From: Sediminicoccus rosea
GTDB taxonomy: Bacteria; Pseudomonadota; Alphaproteobacteria; Acetobacterales; Acetobacteraceae
Assembly: GCF_033547095.1 (NCBI RefSeq)
Contig: NZ_CP137852.1
Location: 2,039,501-2,103,500 of the forward strand
Reading direction: 5' to 3'
Length of the DNA: 64,000 nucleotides
In this document: piece after piece, positions 50,017-58,643 of the stretch
Position numbering within the stretch: the first letter of the stretch is position 1
How the letters are laid out: each line of letters begins with the position of its first letter
Notes under the pieces: model-generated
Databases searched by the model: none
What the model was told of the DNA's origin: nothing
What the model saw: the letters and a program-made list of their open reading frames with translations, nothing else
Made by a program: the position numbers and the translations under genes

Positions 50017-52029
50017 TCAGCGCGCGGGCTCGGCCGCCACCTCGGCCGCGGCGAGGGTGACCTCGAAGCAGGCGCCGGCGCCCTCGTTGCGGCCCTGGAG
50101 CTTGGCGCCCATCCGCTCGGCGAGCCCGGCCGCGACGGAGAGGCCGAGGCCGATGCCGCGATCCGGCCCCTTCGTCGTCACGAAGGGCTCGAAGAGGCGC
50201 TCCATCACCTCGGGCGCGATGCCGCCGCCATTGTCGGCGACACTCAGCCGCACCTCGCCCCCCGCCCGCGTGGCGCCAATGGTGAGCCGGCGCGGCACGC
50301 CGGGCGGCAGGCCGGCCATGGCGTCGCGCGCATTGCCGATCAGCGTGACCAGGATGTGCTCCAGGATGGTGCGGTCGCAAAGCACCACGGGCGCCTCGCG
50401 CCCCAGTTCGACGCTCACCTCCACGTCGCGCAGCAGCCCGCTGGTCAGCGCCAGCGCGCCGCCCACCGGCTCCGCGAGCGTGACGGGCTTGATGGGCGGC
50501 CGCTCCTCCGGCTGGCTCGCGAAGCGGCGCAGATCCTCGATGATGCGCGAGGCGCGCAGCGCCTGGTCCATGATGACGTCGAGGGCGCGCCGCGCCGCCT
50601 CCTCCGCCGGGCCGTCCAGCGCGGCCTGGGTGTTCTCGGCCGTCAGGAGGATCGCGGTCAGCGGCTGCAGCAGCTCATGGGCGAGGCCGGTGGACATTTC
50701 GCCCAGCGAGGCGAGGCGCGAGGAGGTGATGGCCCGCGCCTCGGCCCGGCGCTCGCGGTCGATGTTCAGCGTGTAGGTCAGCACCTCGGCGCCGCCGCTC
50801 GCGTCGCGGCGCAGGCAGATGGCGCCGCGACGCACCCAGCTCCAGCCCCCGTCGGGGCGGCGCAGCCGCACCTCGTCCCGATGCGTCCCCTCGCGGATCG
50901 TACGCAGCAGCATGCTCGGCAGATCGGGCGCGTCGGGGGCGAAGAGATGGCGCGCGTCGTTCCCGCCGCGCAGCCCCGCCGCGGGCCAGCCGGTCACGGC
51001 GGTGATGTCGCCCTCGCGGAAGACGAGGGTGGAGGCGCCATCGGCCGTGACGCGGCGCACCGTGACGACGACGGGCAGCGCGCCCAGGATGCGGGCCATC
51101 TCGGCCCGGCCCTCGCGCAGCACCGCCGCCTCCTGCCGGGCCGCGATGAGCGAGGCGCGGCGGGCGAACCAGGCGGCCAGAGCGATGCCGATGGCGACGG
51201 CGGCACTGCCCACCAGCAGCCAGCGCAGCGCGGCCCAGGCCGTGGCCTCGATCTCCGCCACGGGCTGCGCGACCACGACCGTCCAGCCCGGGGCGGCGGT
51301 GAGGCGCTCCACGGCATAGACATTGGGCTGGTTCTGCCAGCCCGGGCCGGTGACGAGGATGCGCTGCACCCCCGCCACGGCCGGGCCCACCCAGCCTGGC
51401 GCCGACACGCCGGTGCTGCGCCCCGTCGCATCACGCGAATGGGCGAGGATGCGGAGATTGCCGTCCGCGATCGCGGCGAAGCTCTCGCCGCGCAGGCCGA
51501 GGTGCCGCACCATGGGGCGCAGCAGGGCGGGCGGGTAGTTGAAGCGCAGCAGGTGCGCCACCTCGCCCTCGCGGATCACGGGCAGGGTGATGGCGAGGCT
51601 GAGCGGTTGCCCCTCCTGCTCCACGAGGTCGGAGACGAGGGCCTGCGGCCGGCGCTTGGGGTCCGTCCCGGGTGGGCCCGGCGGAAGCACTTCGATGCGC
51701 CCGCCCAGCTCCTCGCCGATCCGCCCGATGTCGCGGATCGCGCCGGCATCGGGCACGCGCGGCAGCAGCCGGGGCGAGGTGGCGATGGTCCGCAGCGCGA
51801 CCTCGAGCAGGCCGAGCTCGGCATCCACGGCGCCGGCGAGCGCGCGCGCGGTGTCGGCGAGGCGGGCATGTTCGGCGCGGCGATAGGCGGCGAGGCTCGT
51901 GCTCACCGCCGCGCCGAGGAAGGCGAGCAGCCCCAGCAGCAGCGCCAGCATGGCGCAGAGGCGATTGACCTCGATGCGCTTGCGGGCCTCCAGGGCACTG
52001 GCCGCGATGACGGGGGCGAGGGGTTGCAC
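50017..52029 (-). CDS. Sensor histidine kinase with dCache-like input and PAS domain
   Basis: A kinase of about 670 residues with one N-terminal membrane segment, a large periplasmic domain, a second segment (WLLVGSAAVAIGIALAAWFA), a PAS part (VFREGDITAVTGWPAAGLRG) and a core with GLAHELLQPLTAILLTAE (H-box), TLIGNARDAM (N-box), DNGGGIAPEV, FEPFVTTKG and GIGLGLSVAAGL. In the last motif Ile replaces the usual Thr. The start is uncertain: GTG 52029 is used because no ribosome site precedes the upstream TTG 52116. It ends a four-gene reverse-strand operon. Confidence 0.88.
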   Translation of the reverse strand: MQPLAPVIAASALEARKRIEVNRLCAMLALLLGLLAFLGAAVSTSLAAYRRAEHARLADTARALAGAVDAELGLLEVALRTIATSPRLLPRVPDAGAIRDIGRIGEELGGRIEVLPPGPPGTDPKRRPQALVSDLVEQEGQPLSLAITLPVIREGEVAHLLRFNYPPALLRPMVRHLGLRGESFAAIADGNLRILAHSRDATGRSTGVSAPGWVGPAVAGVQRILVTGPGWQNQPNVYAVERLTAAPGWTVVVAQPVAEIEATAWAALRWLLVGSAAVAIGIALAAWFARRASLIAARQEAAVLREGRAEMARILGALPVVVTVRRVTADGASTLVFREGDITAVTGWPAAGLRGGNDARHLFAPDAPDLPSMLLRTIREGTHRDEVRLRRPDGGWSWVRRGAICLRRDASGGAEVLTYTLNIDRERRAEARAITSSRLASLGEMSTGLAHELLQPLTAILLTAENTQAALDGPAEEAARRALDVIMDQALRASRIIEDLRRFASQPEERPPIKPVTLAEPVGGALALTSGLLRDVEVSVELGREAPVVLCDRTILEHILVTLIGNARDAMAGLPPGVPRRLTIGATRAGGEVRLSVADNGGGIAPEVMERLFEPFVTTKGPDRGIGLGLSVAAGLAERMGAKLQGRNEGAGACFEVTLAAAEVAAEPAR

Positions 52030-52098
52030 GGAACGCTTTCTACCGAACAGCGCGGATGGTGCAGCCGGTGCGCGGCTTCGCAAGGCGGATCGCGCCTG

Positions 52099-52108
52099 CT
52101 CGACAATT
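52099..52108 (-). promoter_or_regulatory. AATTGTCGAG element upstream of a kinase gene
   Basis: On the reverse strand this reads AATTGTCGAG, preceded by GAG, 70 bases before the start of the kinase gene at 52029. The same 10-mer stands before the forward-strand kinase at 48213 at a similar distance. It falls in the 119-base gap behind the receiver-only gene, so the kinase may have its own promoter. Confidence 0.4.
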
Positions 52109-52148
52109 CTCCGCAAAGACAGGGCAGGCCTGTGTTACAGCCCGCCTG

Positions 52149-52553
52149 TCACGTACCATTCCGCCGCGTGACAGCCCGCTCATGCGCGCGGGTGACCGCC
52201 GCGTCCAGCTCGGCCAGGCGGAAGGGCTTCTGCACGAATTCCAGCCGCCCGCCCGGGGCCAGGTCGTCGAGGTCGCGCGGCATGGCGTGGCCCGAGATCA
52301 GCACCACCTCCAGCGCATCGGCCGCGCCACGCCCGGCGAGCGCGCGCATGGCAAGTTCGAGTCCGTTCTCGCCGGGCATGCGGATGTCGGTCACCAGCAC
52401 GGCGATCTCGGGGTGGGCGGTGAGCAGCGCCATCGCCTCCTGCGCCGAGCCGGCCTGGAGCACCGGGCTCCAGCGGCGCGAGAGGGCCCGGGCCATCTCG
52501 CGCAGGATGTGCGGCTCGTCCTCCACCAGCAACAGGCTGACAGATTCGCTCAT
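52149..52553 (-). CDS. Receiver-only response regulator
   Basis: A 134-residue single receiver domain: Glu11/Asp12 in LLLVEDEPHI, phospho-acceptor Asp56 in VLVTDIRMPGENG, and Lys in LEFVQKPFRLAELD. There is no output domain, so it probably relays phosphate between kinases or binds a partner. Its start overlaps the stop of the upstream kinase gene by four bases, making it part of a regulator-kinase-regulator-kinase operon. Confidence 0.92.
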   Translation of the reverse strand: MSESVSLLLVEDEPHILREMARALSRRWSPVLQAGSAQEAMALLTAHPEIAVLVTDIRMPGENGLELAMRALAGRGAADALEVVLISGHAMPRDLDDLAPGGRLEFVQKPFRLAELDAAVTRAHERAVTRRNGT

Positions 52554-54670
52554 GTGGTTTCGCGCTCCGGCGTGGCCAGCGGGAAGTCGAGGGTGAATTC
52601 GGCGCCCCCGTCGGCGTTGCGCACCCGGATGTCGCCGCCGAAGCCGCGCATGGCCGAGTGGCAGATGGCGAGGCCGAGGCCGGTGCCCTTGTCGCTGGGC
52701 TTGGTGGTGAAGAAGGGCTCGAAGACGCGGCCCATCGCCTCGGGCGGGATGCCGCCGCCGGTATCGGCGAAGCGGATGGTCAGGCGGCCGGGCGTCTCCT
52801 CGACCTCGGCCGTGATCGAGATTTCGCGCGCGGCGCCGGCCGGCAGGGCGGCCAGCGCGTCGCGCGCATTGAGGAAGAGGTTCACGAAGACCTGCTCCGC
52901 GCCGACGGCATTGGCGCGGATCGGCGGCAGGATGGCGGGCAGGCGGTTGTGCAGGGTGATGCCGGCATCGCGCAGCGCGCCGCGCACCAGCAGCATCGCG
53001 CCCTGCACCACCGTCTCGAGCCGCACCTCGGCCAGGGCCTGGCGCTTGTCGGGGCTGCTGAAGAGCCGCAGGTGCTGCACCACCTCCTTGCAGCGCGCGG
53101 CCTGCTGGGCGACGAGATCCAAGGTCTCCAGCGCATCGGGGATGCCCGCCGCGCCATCCTCGTCCAGCGCGGCGGAGGCGTTCTCGGCGGCGAGCGAGAT
53201 GACGGCGAGGGGCTGGTTCAGCTCATGCGCCATGTTGGCGGCGAGTTCGCCGAGCATGGTCAGCCGCGCGCTGGCGGCGGCCCAGGCGGCGGTCTCGCGC
53301 TGCTCGGTCACGTCGAGCAGGTAGCCCACGATGTCGCGCGCATCGGGCCCGACGCGCCGCGCCTCCTCGCGCAGCCAGCGCCAGCTGCCATCGGCCCGGC
53401 GGCAGCGGTATTCGACGAGGGCCTGGCCCTCGGTCAGGACGTGGCGCCGGAAATCGGCGCGCAGCGCGACCGTGGCCGCGTCCATCCGCTCCGCGGCCGC
53501 GGCGGGGTCGAGAAGCACCTCGGGCGGCCAGCCCGCCACGCGATGCAGGTTGGGCGAGGCGAATTCGGTGCGGAAGCAGGCGGCCTCCAGGCGGCCCGCA
53601 TAGATGGCGACGGGCGCCGCCTCGAGCAGCTGTTCGAGCCGGGTCCAGGCGGTGGCGGTGGCGGCGCGGTCTGCCTCGGCATCGGCCAGCAGGCGGCGGG
53701 TGGCGCGCAGCCCCGCGCCGCGCAGCAGCGCCAGCAGCCCGCCCGCCAGCAGCAGCATGATCAGCGCGAAGGACGCCCAGGCCCAGCGCTGCAGCGCCAC
53801 GAAGGGCTGGGAGACGATCGCCCAGTCCTCGGCGGCGGCCACCAGCAGCCGCCCCTCCGGCACCTTGCGGAAGCACATCAGCAGGTCCCGCCCGTCGAGC
53901 GCGCTGGGCGCGCGGAAGCTGCCGCGCGGCGCGTCACGCGCGGCGCGCACCGCCGGATGGTCGCCGAGTGGCGGGCGGGCGAGCTGCGCCTCGGCGTCTC
54001 GGCTGCGCGCGAGCAGCGCGCCGTCATCGAGCCGCATCAGCGCGGAGAGCGCGCCTTCCGCCGTCGAGATCTCGGCCAGGCGGCGCGACAGCAGGAGCGG
54101 GTCGAGCGAGACGATCGAGACGCCGTCAAAGCGGCCCTCCGCGTCGTGCAGCGGGTAGCTGAGCTGCAGGCTCCAGCGCCCGGAGATGCGGCCGATCAGC
54201 GGCTCGCTGACGAAGAGCGCCGCGGGGCGGTCCACATGCACCCGCACATGCTCGCGGTCAGCCAGCGGAATGGGCGCCCAGCCGGGCACGCTCGAGAAGG
54301 AGAGCACGCCCCGCGCATCGGTGGCGGCGATCTGCAGGATGCCGAGCGCCTCCTGCGCCGCGACGTCGGTGAGGTAGCCGCTGATGGCCTGCGCGCCGTC
54401 CCGGTTGCCCTGGCGCAGCAGGTCGCGCTGCAGCTGCTGCAGGACATGCACGCGCTGGATCGCCTCCAGGGTGCCTTGCAGCGTCTGGTGCAGCGCATCC
54501 ACGGTGGAGAGGCAGCGCGCCTTCACCTCGCGCGCCAATTGCCGTTCCTCGTGCCGCAGCAACAGGAAGACGCCGCCCGTCCCGGTGGCGAGAACCGCCA
54601 GCCAGAAGCCGGCAGCGGCGATCCAGACCGGCCGTCCGGGGAGGCGTCCCTCCCGGCGGGGCTCAGCCAT
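52550..54670 (-). CDS. Sensor histidine kinase with dCache-like input and PAS domain
   Basis: A 706-residue kinase: membrane segment near residues 15-38, a periplasmic domain of about 260 residues with SFSSVPGWAPIPLADREHVRVH and PLIGRISGRWSLQLSYPLHD (dCache ligand-domain signatures), a second segment (ASFALIMLLLAGGLLALLRG), a PAS domain (RTEFASPNLHRVAGWPPEVL, RADGSWRWLREEARR) and a core with NMAHELNQPLAVISLAAE, NLFLNARDAL, DTGGGIPPEA, FEPFFTTK and GTGLGLAICHSA. Its start overlaps the upstream OmpR-type regulator gene by eight bases (ATGGCTGA). Confidence 0.9.
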   Translation of the reverse strand: MAEPRREGRLPGRPVWIAAAGFWLAVLATGTGGVFLLLRHEERQLAREVKARCLSTVDALHQTLQGTLEAIQRVHVLQQLQRDLLRQGNRDGAQAISGYLTDVAAQEALGILQIAATDARGVLSFSSVPGWAPIPLADREHVRVHVDRPAALFVSEPLIGRISGRWSLQLSYPLHDAEGRFDGVSIVSLDPLLLSRRLAEISTAEGALSALMRLDDGALLARSRDAEAQLARPPLGDHPAVRAARDAPRGSFRAPSALDGRDLLMCFRKVPEGRLLVAAAEDWAIVSQPFVALQRWAWASFALIMLLLAGGLLALLRGAGLRATRRLLADAEADRAATATAWTRLEQLLEAAPVAIYAGRLEAACFRTEFASPNLHRVAGWPPEVLLDPAAAAERMDAATVALRADFRRHVLTEGQALVEYRCRRADGSWRWLREEARRVGPDARDIVGYLLDVTEQRETAAWAAASARLTMLGELAANMAHELNQPLAVISLAAENASAALDEDGAAGIPDALETLDLVAQQAARCKEVVQHLRLFSSPDKRQALAEVRLETVVQGAMLLVRGALRDAGITLHNRLPAILPPIRANAVGAEQVFVNLFLNARDALAALPAGAAREISITAEVEETPGRLTIRFADTGGGIPPEAMGRVFEPFFTTKPSDKGTGLGLAICHSAMRGFGGDIRVRNADGGAEFTLDFPLATPERETT

Positions 54671-55439
54671 GGCGTGGCCTGGCGGGCGGGGTGGCCGCCG
54701 CGTCGAAGCCCACGAAGACATAGCCCACGCCGCGCAGCGCATGGATGCGGCGCGGCCCGTCGCGCTCGGGCTCGATCTTGCCGCGCAGCTTGGCCACCAG
54801 CGTGTCGATCGCGCGGTCCTCGACGCGGTAGGGGCGGCGCAACACGCGGCGGTGGCATTCCTCCCGGCTCACGGGCTGGCCCTGGCGCTCATGCAGCAGG
54901 TGCAGCAGCTCGAACTCGGAGGAGGTGAGGTGGACGATCTGCCCCTGGGGGTCGCGCAGCGTGCGCTCGGCCGCGGAGAACTCCCAGCGGGCGGCCGGGG
55001 GCTGGGTGGCGGGCAGGGCGGCGCCGCGGCGCAGCGCGATGCGGATGCGGGCCAGGATCTCGCGCGGGGGGGCGGATTTCACGATGTAGTCATCGGCGCC
55101 GCCCTCGAGTCCCGCGATCCGCGTCGCCTCGTCCTCGCTGCCGGTGAGCATGATGCAGGGCATGTCCGAGGTGGCGCGCAGGCGCCGCAGCACCTCCATG
55201 CCGGTGGCGCCGGGCATCATCTGGTCGAGGATGACGAGGTCGGGCGGGACGTCGGGCAGGGCGGCCAGGAAGGCCTCGCCCCCGTCATAGGCGAGGGCGG
55301 TGAAGCCCTCGCGCCCCAGCAGCCGGGCGAGCTGCGCGCCGAAGGCGGGGTCATCATCCACGACGGCGATCTTGGCGGTCACGGTGTCCAGGCGGTTCCA
55401 AAGGGTTGTGGCCCGGGGCGGAATCTTCGCCCCGGGCAT
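54663..55439 (-). CDS. OmpR-family response regulator
   Basis: First gene of the reverse-strand signalling operon. It has a receiver domain (AVVDDDPAFG, phospho-acceptor Asp in DLVILDQMMPG, Lys in DYIVKSAPPREILARI) and a winged-helix domain (LTSSEFELLHLLHERQGQPV and IDTLVAKLRGKI...ALRGVGYVF). The Lys loop has KSA where KPF/KPL is usual. ATG 55439 (AGGA five bases upstream) is used; GTG 55382 would begin right at the domain (VTAKIAVVDDD) and cannot be excluded. A strong hairpin overlaps the first codons. Confidence 0.85.
   Translation of the reverse strand: MPGAKIPPRATTLWNRLDTVTAKIAVVDDDPAFGAQLARLLGREGFTALAYDGGEAFLAALPDVPPDLVILDQMMPGATGMEVLRRLRATSDMPCIMLTGSEDEATRIAGLEGGADDYIVKSAPPREILARIRIALRRGAALPATQPPAARWEFSAAERTLRDPQGQIVHLTSSEFELLHLLHERQGQPVSREECHRRVLRRPYRVEDRAIDTLVAKLRGKIEPERDGPRRIHALRGVGYVFVGFDAAATPPARPRHG
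55411..55437 (-). promoter_or_regulatory. Strong hairpin at the start of the signalling operon
   Basis: GCCCGGGGCG, 7-base loop, CGCCCCGGGC: a perfect 10-base inverted repeat immediately next to ATG 55439 on the transcribed strand. If translation begins at 55439 the hairpin lies on the first codons and would limit initiation. If it begins at GTG 55382 the hairpin is in the leader and could act as an attenuator. No U-run follows. Confidence 0.55.
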
Positions 55440-56137
55440 GATTCCTGCCATGGTAGGACCGGCGCGCGGCGGCGTGAATACGCCACCTGAACCCTCCAAC
55501 AAGTAGAGCTTTCAGGCATGGGCGTGGCCGGCATTTGCGATTGGCGCAAATTCATCCGGACATCTTCGCAAAAGGAGAATATCGATGACCAACCAGCGCC
55601 CCATGGCACAGTAAGACTAATTTTGAAGAGTTTTGTATTGTATCGGTGTGCTTTGTAGACAGCATGCATGCTTTGGCTGAACTCAACATGAACGCGATGG
55701 GGCCGTCGCTGGAGCCCCTGTGGCCTGGGCACCGACGCGGCTTCAGGCGGCCCGCCGGGGGCAGCTTGCCGCGCGAGGACGAAGCGGCGATCCCCCCGCC
55801 GGATGGCGGTTGATCAAGAATTCCAGAGCGATACAGGGGGCGGGCGGCAGTCCTGTCCGCCCCGCGATGGACGAGGCGCTTCGCCCCGTGCTTCATTGCG
55901 CGGGCACAACCATAGGCTGTAATTTTCGAAAATTCATGCGGCAACCGTTTGGCGATTGTGGATTTTTGTACCTGTGCTTGTGCAGCCGCCGCCAGGCGCG
56001 CAACTTCATTCGCGGATAGGCAGGAAAGTATTGCGTGTGACGCAGTCGGTCACTTCATCATGCCGGCAAGGCCCCGGAGCGGGCCGGACCGGCGCTCCGT
56101 CCCACGCCTTGCCTCAACAACGCGGGGAAACCGAGAC
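55440..56137. other. AT-richer intergenic stretch with palindromes
   Basis: About 700 bases without a supported gene between divergent genes. GC content drops visibly, for instance around 55610-55690 and 55915-55985. Two perfect palindromes stand out: AGCATGCATGCT at 55661-55672 and AATTTTCGAAAATT at 55921-55934. The second precedes the HTH regulator gene at 56138 by about 200 bases and might be an operator. Two overlapping open frames (55552-55944 reverse, 55720-56019 forward) look random. The stretch may be a control region or DNA gained by transfer. Confidence 0.6.
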
Positions 56138-56536
56138 ATGTCCGACATGATGCCCTCCGTCACTGCCGGTGGCAGCGCACGGCGCCAGCGCCTGGACCGG
56201 GACCTGGACGCCGAGATCGGCCGACGGCTGCGCGCACGCCGTCGCGCGCGGCAATTGACGCTGCAGCAGCTGGCCGAGATTTCCGGCCTCACGGTGCAGC
56301 AGATCCAGCGCAGCGAATCGGGTGCGGCGCGCGTCACCGTCGTCGTGCTGCTGCGTCTGGCCGAGGCGCTGCAGACGCCGCCGCTCGCCCTGCTGCCCGA
56401 CATGGCGCCCGAGGCCGGCGCTGAGACCGCCGAGGCGGAGTCCGAGGAATCCCCGGGCTCCACCGCGCATGACCTCGCCATCGGGCTGGCCCAGTATCTC
56501 TGGAAGCAGGGGCATTCGCGCGGCGGTTCGCGCTGA
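56138..56536 (+). CDS. XRE-family helix-turn-helix transcriptional regulator
   Basis: The 132-residue protein has a Cro/C1-type HTH at about residues 25-85: EIGRRLRARRRARQLTLQQLAEISGLTVQQIQRSESGAARVTVVVLLRLAEALQ. After it comes an acidic Glu/Ala linker (about 90-110) and a helical C-terminus (HDLAIGLAQYLWKQ). It is alone on its strand and is preceded by the palindrome-containing stretch, which fits autoregulation. ATG 56138 is used. Confidence 0.86.
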   Translation: MSDMMPSVTAGGSARRQRLDRDLDAEIGRRLRARRRARQLTLQQLAEISGLTVQQIQRSESGAARVTVVVLLRLAEALQTPPLALLPDMAPEAGAETAEAESEESPGSTAHDLAIGLAQYLWKQGHSRGGSR

Positions 56537-56545
56537 GACCAACGC

Positions 56546-57562
56546 TCACCGCCGGGTGAGGCGGAGCGCGAGGCCGAGGGCGAGCAGCGCCGCCGGCAGC
56601 AGCAGCAGGCCTTGCGGCGTGCGCCGCCGCGCTGATGCCTTGGGGCCGCCGCCCAGCCCCCCGTCCAGGCGCACCAGCCCCTCCCGGTCATGGGGAATCG
56701 CCGGGGTGAGCGTCGGGGCCACGGGTTCCTTGCCGCTCCAGGCGCGGGTGAATTCCGCGCCGAGCAGGAAGATCGCCGCCGAATAGTAGAGCCAGAGCAG
56801 CACGACGGCGAGCGAGCCCGCCGCGCCGAAATCCTCCGAGACCGCCGCCCGGCCGATGTAGAGGCCGATCGCCGCCTTGCCGAGCGTGAAGAGCAGGGCG
56901 GTCACGATCGCGCCCACCACCACATCCCGCCAATGCAGCCGCCGGTCCGGCAGGATCTTGAAGACAGCCGCGAAGAGGCAGGCGATCAGCGTGAAGGAGA
57001 GAGCGAAATTGGCGGCGCGCAGCAGCCAGGCCGCCGCCTCGCGCCCCGCCGTCAGCCATTCGCCGAGCGCGGCGATCCCGGCACTCGCGATCAGCGAGGC
57101 CAGCAGCAGGAAGCCCGTGGTGCCGACCAGGCCGATGCTCAGCGCCCGGGCGCGCAGGAAGGCCGCGATCATGCTGCCCTCGCCCGCCAGCGCGGGCGCC
57201 TCGGTTTTCCAGATGGCGTTCAGCGCGGCCTGCAGCGCGGCGAAGGCGCCCGATGCGGTGATGATCAACGTGGCGAGGCCGATGGCGAAGGCCCAGCCGC
57301 CGCGCACCTGGCCCAGCGCGCGCGCGGCCATCTCCTGCACCGTCGCCGCCGCCTCGCGCCCCAGGAGGCCGCGCAGCTGCGTGGCGAGTGCGGCCTGCAC
57401 CTCGGCCTCGCCGAAGAGCAGGCTCGCGATGCCGGAGGCCAGGTAGATCAGGGGGCCGAGGGAGAAGAGGGTGAAATAGGCGATGGCCGCCGCGCGGGTC
57501 AGCGCGTCATCCTCGATGAAGCCCCGGAGCGTGTCCCGCCCCAGCCGATACGCGCCGCGCAA
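56546..57562 (-). CDS. YihY/BrkB family membrane protein
   Basis: A 338-residue inner-membrane protein with six segments. Family features: an N-terminal DDALTRAAAIAYFTLFSLGPL, WAFAIGLATLIITASGAFAALQAALNAIW in the middle, LPDRRLHWRDVVVGAIVTALLFTLGK and VVLLWLYYSAAIFLLGAEFT at the end. The C-terminal 60 residues are Gly/Pro/Arg-rich with a final hydrophobic segment. The start is TTG 57562, since no ATG precedes the conserved part. Function in the family is unproven (once called virulence factor or RNase BN). Confidence 0.88.
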   Translation of the reverse strand: MRGAYRLGRDTLRGFIEDDALTRAAAIAYFTLFSLGPLIYLASGIASLLFGEAEVQAALATQLRGLLGREAAATVQEMAARALGQVRGGWAFAIGLATLIITASGAFAALQAALNAIWKTEAPALAGEGSMIAAFLRARALSIGLVGTTGFLLLASLIASAGIAALGEWLTAGREAAAWLLRAANFALSFTLIACLFAAVFKILPDRRLHWRDVVVGAIVTALLFTLGKAAIGLYIGRAAVSEDFGAAGSLAVVLLWLYYSAAIFLLGAEFTRAWSGKEPVAPTLTPAIPHDREGLVRLDGGLGGGPKASARRRTPQGLLLLPAALLALGLALRLTRR

Positions 57563-57619
57563 GATGAGCCCCCCGGTTGCAGCCCGCGCAACGCGGGGCC
57601 GCGCCGCGGGTTGCGCCGC

Positions 57620-58606
57620 TCAGTGCAGGCGGGGCGTCTTCAGGTGTCGCGCGCGGTCCGTGCTGGTGATGGCGAGGTCGAGCTGGCGGGCGCCGCGCGC
57701 CAGCGTCAGCCGCACCTCCGCCCCCGCCGGGCCGGCCGCGCGCACCGCCGTCCAGAGCGAGGCGAGGTCGTTCACCTTGCGCCCATCCACGGCCACGATG
57801 CGGTCGCGCGGCTTGACGCCCGCGCGCTCGGCCGGGCCGCCCTTGGCGAGGGAGCCGACGCCCACCTCCTCGTCATCCTCGGTCGCGTAGAGGCCAAGCC
57901 AGGGGCGCGCCGGGCGGCCGGAATGGCCGGTGCGGCGCAGCGTCTCGAGGATGGGCAGCAGCTCGCCCGTCGGCACCACCATGTTGAGGTCGAGCCGCTT
58001 TCCGCCCCGCTGCCCCTGCTGGAGGATGAGCGAGCCGATGCCGGCCAGCCGCCCCGTCGCGTCGAACAGGCCGGCGCCGCCCCAATGCGGATGGGCGGGG
58101 GCGGTGAAGATCGCGTTGTCCAGCAGGTATTCCCAATAGCCCGCGAAGGGCTGGCGGGCCGCCACGGTGCAGGCCAGCGCGTGGCTGAGGCCACCAGCCG
58201 CGGCCAGCACGCCCTGCGCGCCATGGCGCATCGCCTCCGAGTCGCCGAGCTCGGCCACCTTCTGGCCGGGGATGCGGCCCAGCATCTGCACCAGGCCGAA
58301 GCCCGTCTCGAAATCCATGGCGAGCGGCGTGCCTTCCACCACCCGGCCTTCATTGTTGGTGATCCAGATGGTCTCGGCCTCGGTGATCAGGTAGCCGATG
58401 GTCAGCACCAGGCCGCCCGCGTCGATGACGACGCCCGAGCCCTCGCGCTCCACGCCCAGGGCGGCGGCGGAGGTGGCATCGGGCGGCACGAAGGACTTGA
58501 GCGCGACGACGGTGGCGAGGCGCGATTCCAGGTCGAAGGCGAATTCGGTGGGGTCGGGCTGGAAGGCGTCCGGCACCTCCCATTCGTCGTCGTCATCGTC
58601 AGGCAT
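57620..58606 (-). CDS. HtrA/DegP-like protein with PDZ domain, catalytic triad lost
   Basis: The 328 residues follow the HtrA plan: trypsin-like part (about 25-225) and a PDZ domain (about 230-320: AKGGPAERAGVKPRDRIVAVDGRKVNDLASLW). But the active-site residues are absent: GSGVVIDAGGLVLTIGYLI has Tyr72 where His belongs, DFETGFGLVQ has Gly102 in place of Asp, and PHWGGAGLF lacks the Ser of the GNSGG motif. No signal peptide is visible; the N-terminus is very acidic (MPDDDDDEWE). It is therefore probably a scaffold or binding protein, not a protease. Confidence 0.87.
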   Translation of the reverse strand: MPDDDDDEWEVPDAFQPDPTEFAFDLESRLATVVALKSFVPPDATSAAALGVEREGSGVVIDAGGLVLTIGYLITEAETIWITNNEGRVVEGTPLAMDFETGFGLVQMLGRIPGQKVAELGDSEAMRHGAQGVLAAAGGLSHALACTVAARQPFAGYWEYLLDNAIFTAPAHPHWGGAGLFDATGRLAGIGSLILQQGQRGGKRLDLNMVVPTGELLPILETLRRTGHSGRPARPWLGLYATEDDEEVGVGSLAKGGPAERAGVKPRDRIVAVDGRKVNDLASLWTAVRAAGPAGAEVRLTLARGARQLDLAITSTDRARHLKTPRLH

Positions 58607-58643
58607 CGCGCAGCGTCCTTGTCATTCGCCCTTATATCAGGCC

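Noticed and set aside
50002-52596. 864-codon forward open frame opposite a histidine kinase
   Set aside because: Antisense shadow of the kinase gene at 50017-52029; composition is Arg/His/Gly/Gln-rich and no motif is found.
55552-56019. Two overlapping short open frames in the AT-richer stretch
   Set aside because: Their composition looks random, with no ribosome site and no motif; the stretch is better treated as non-coding.
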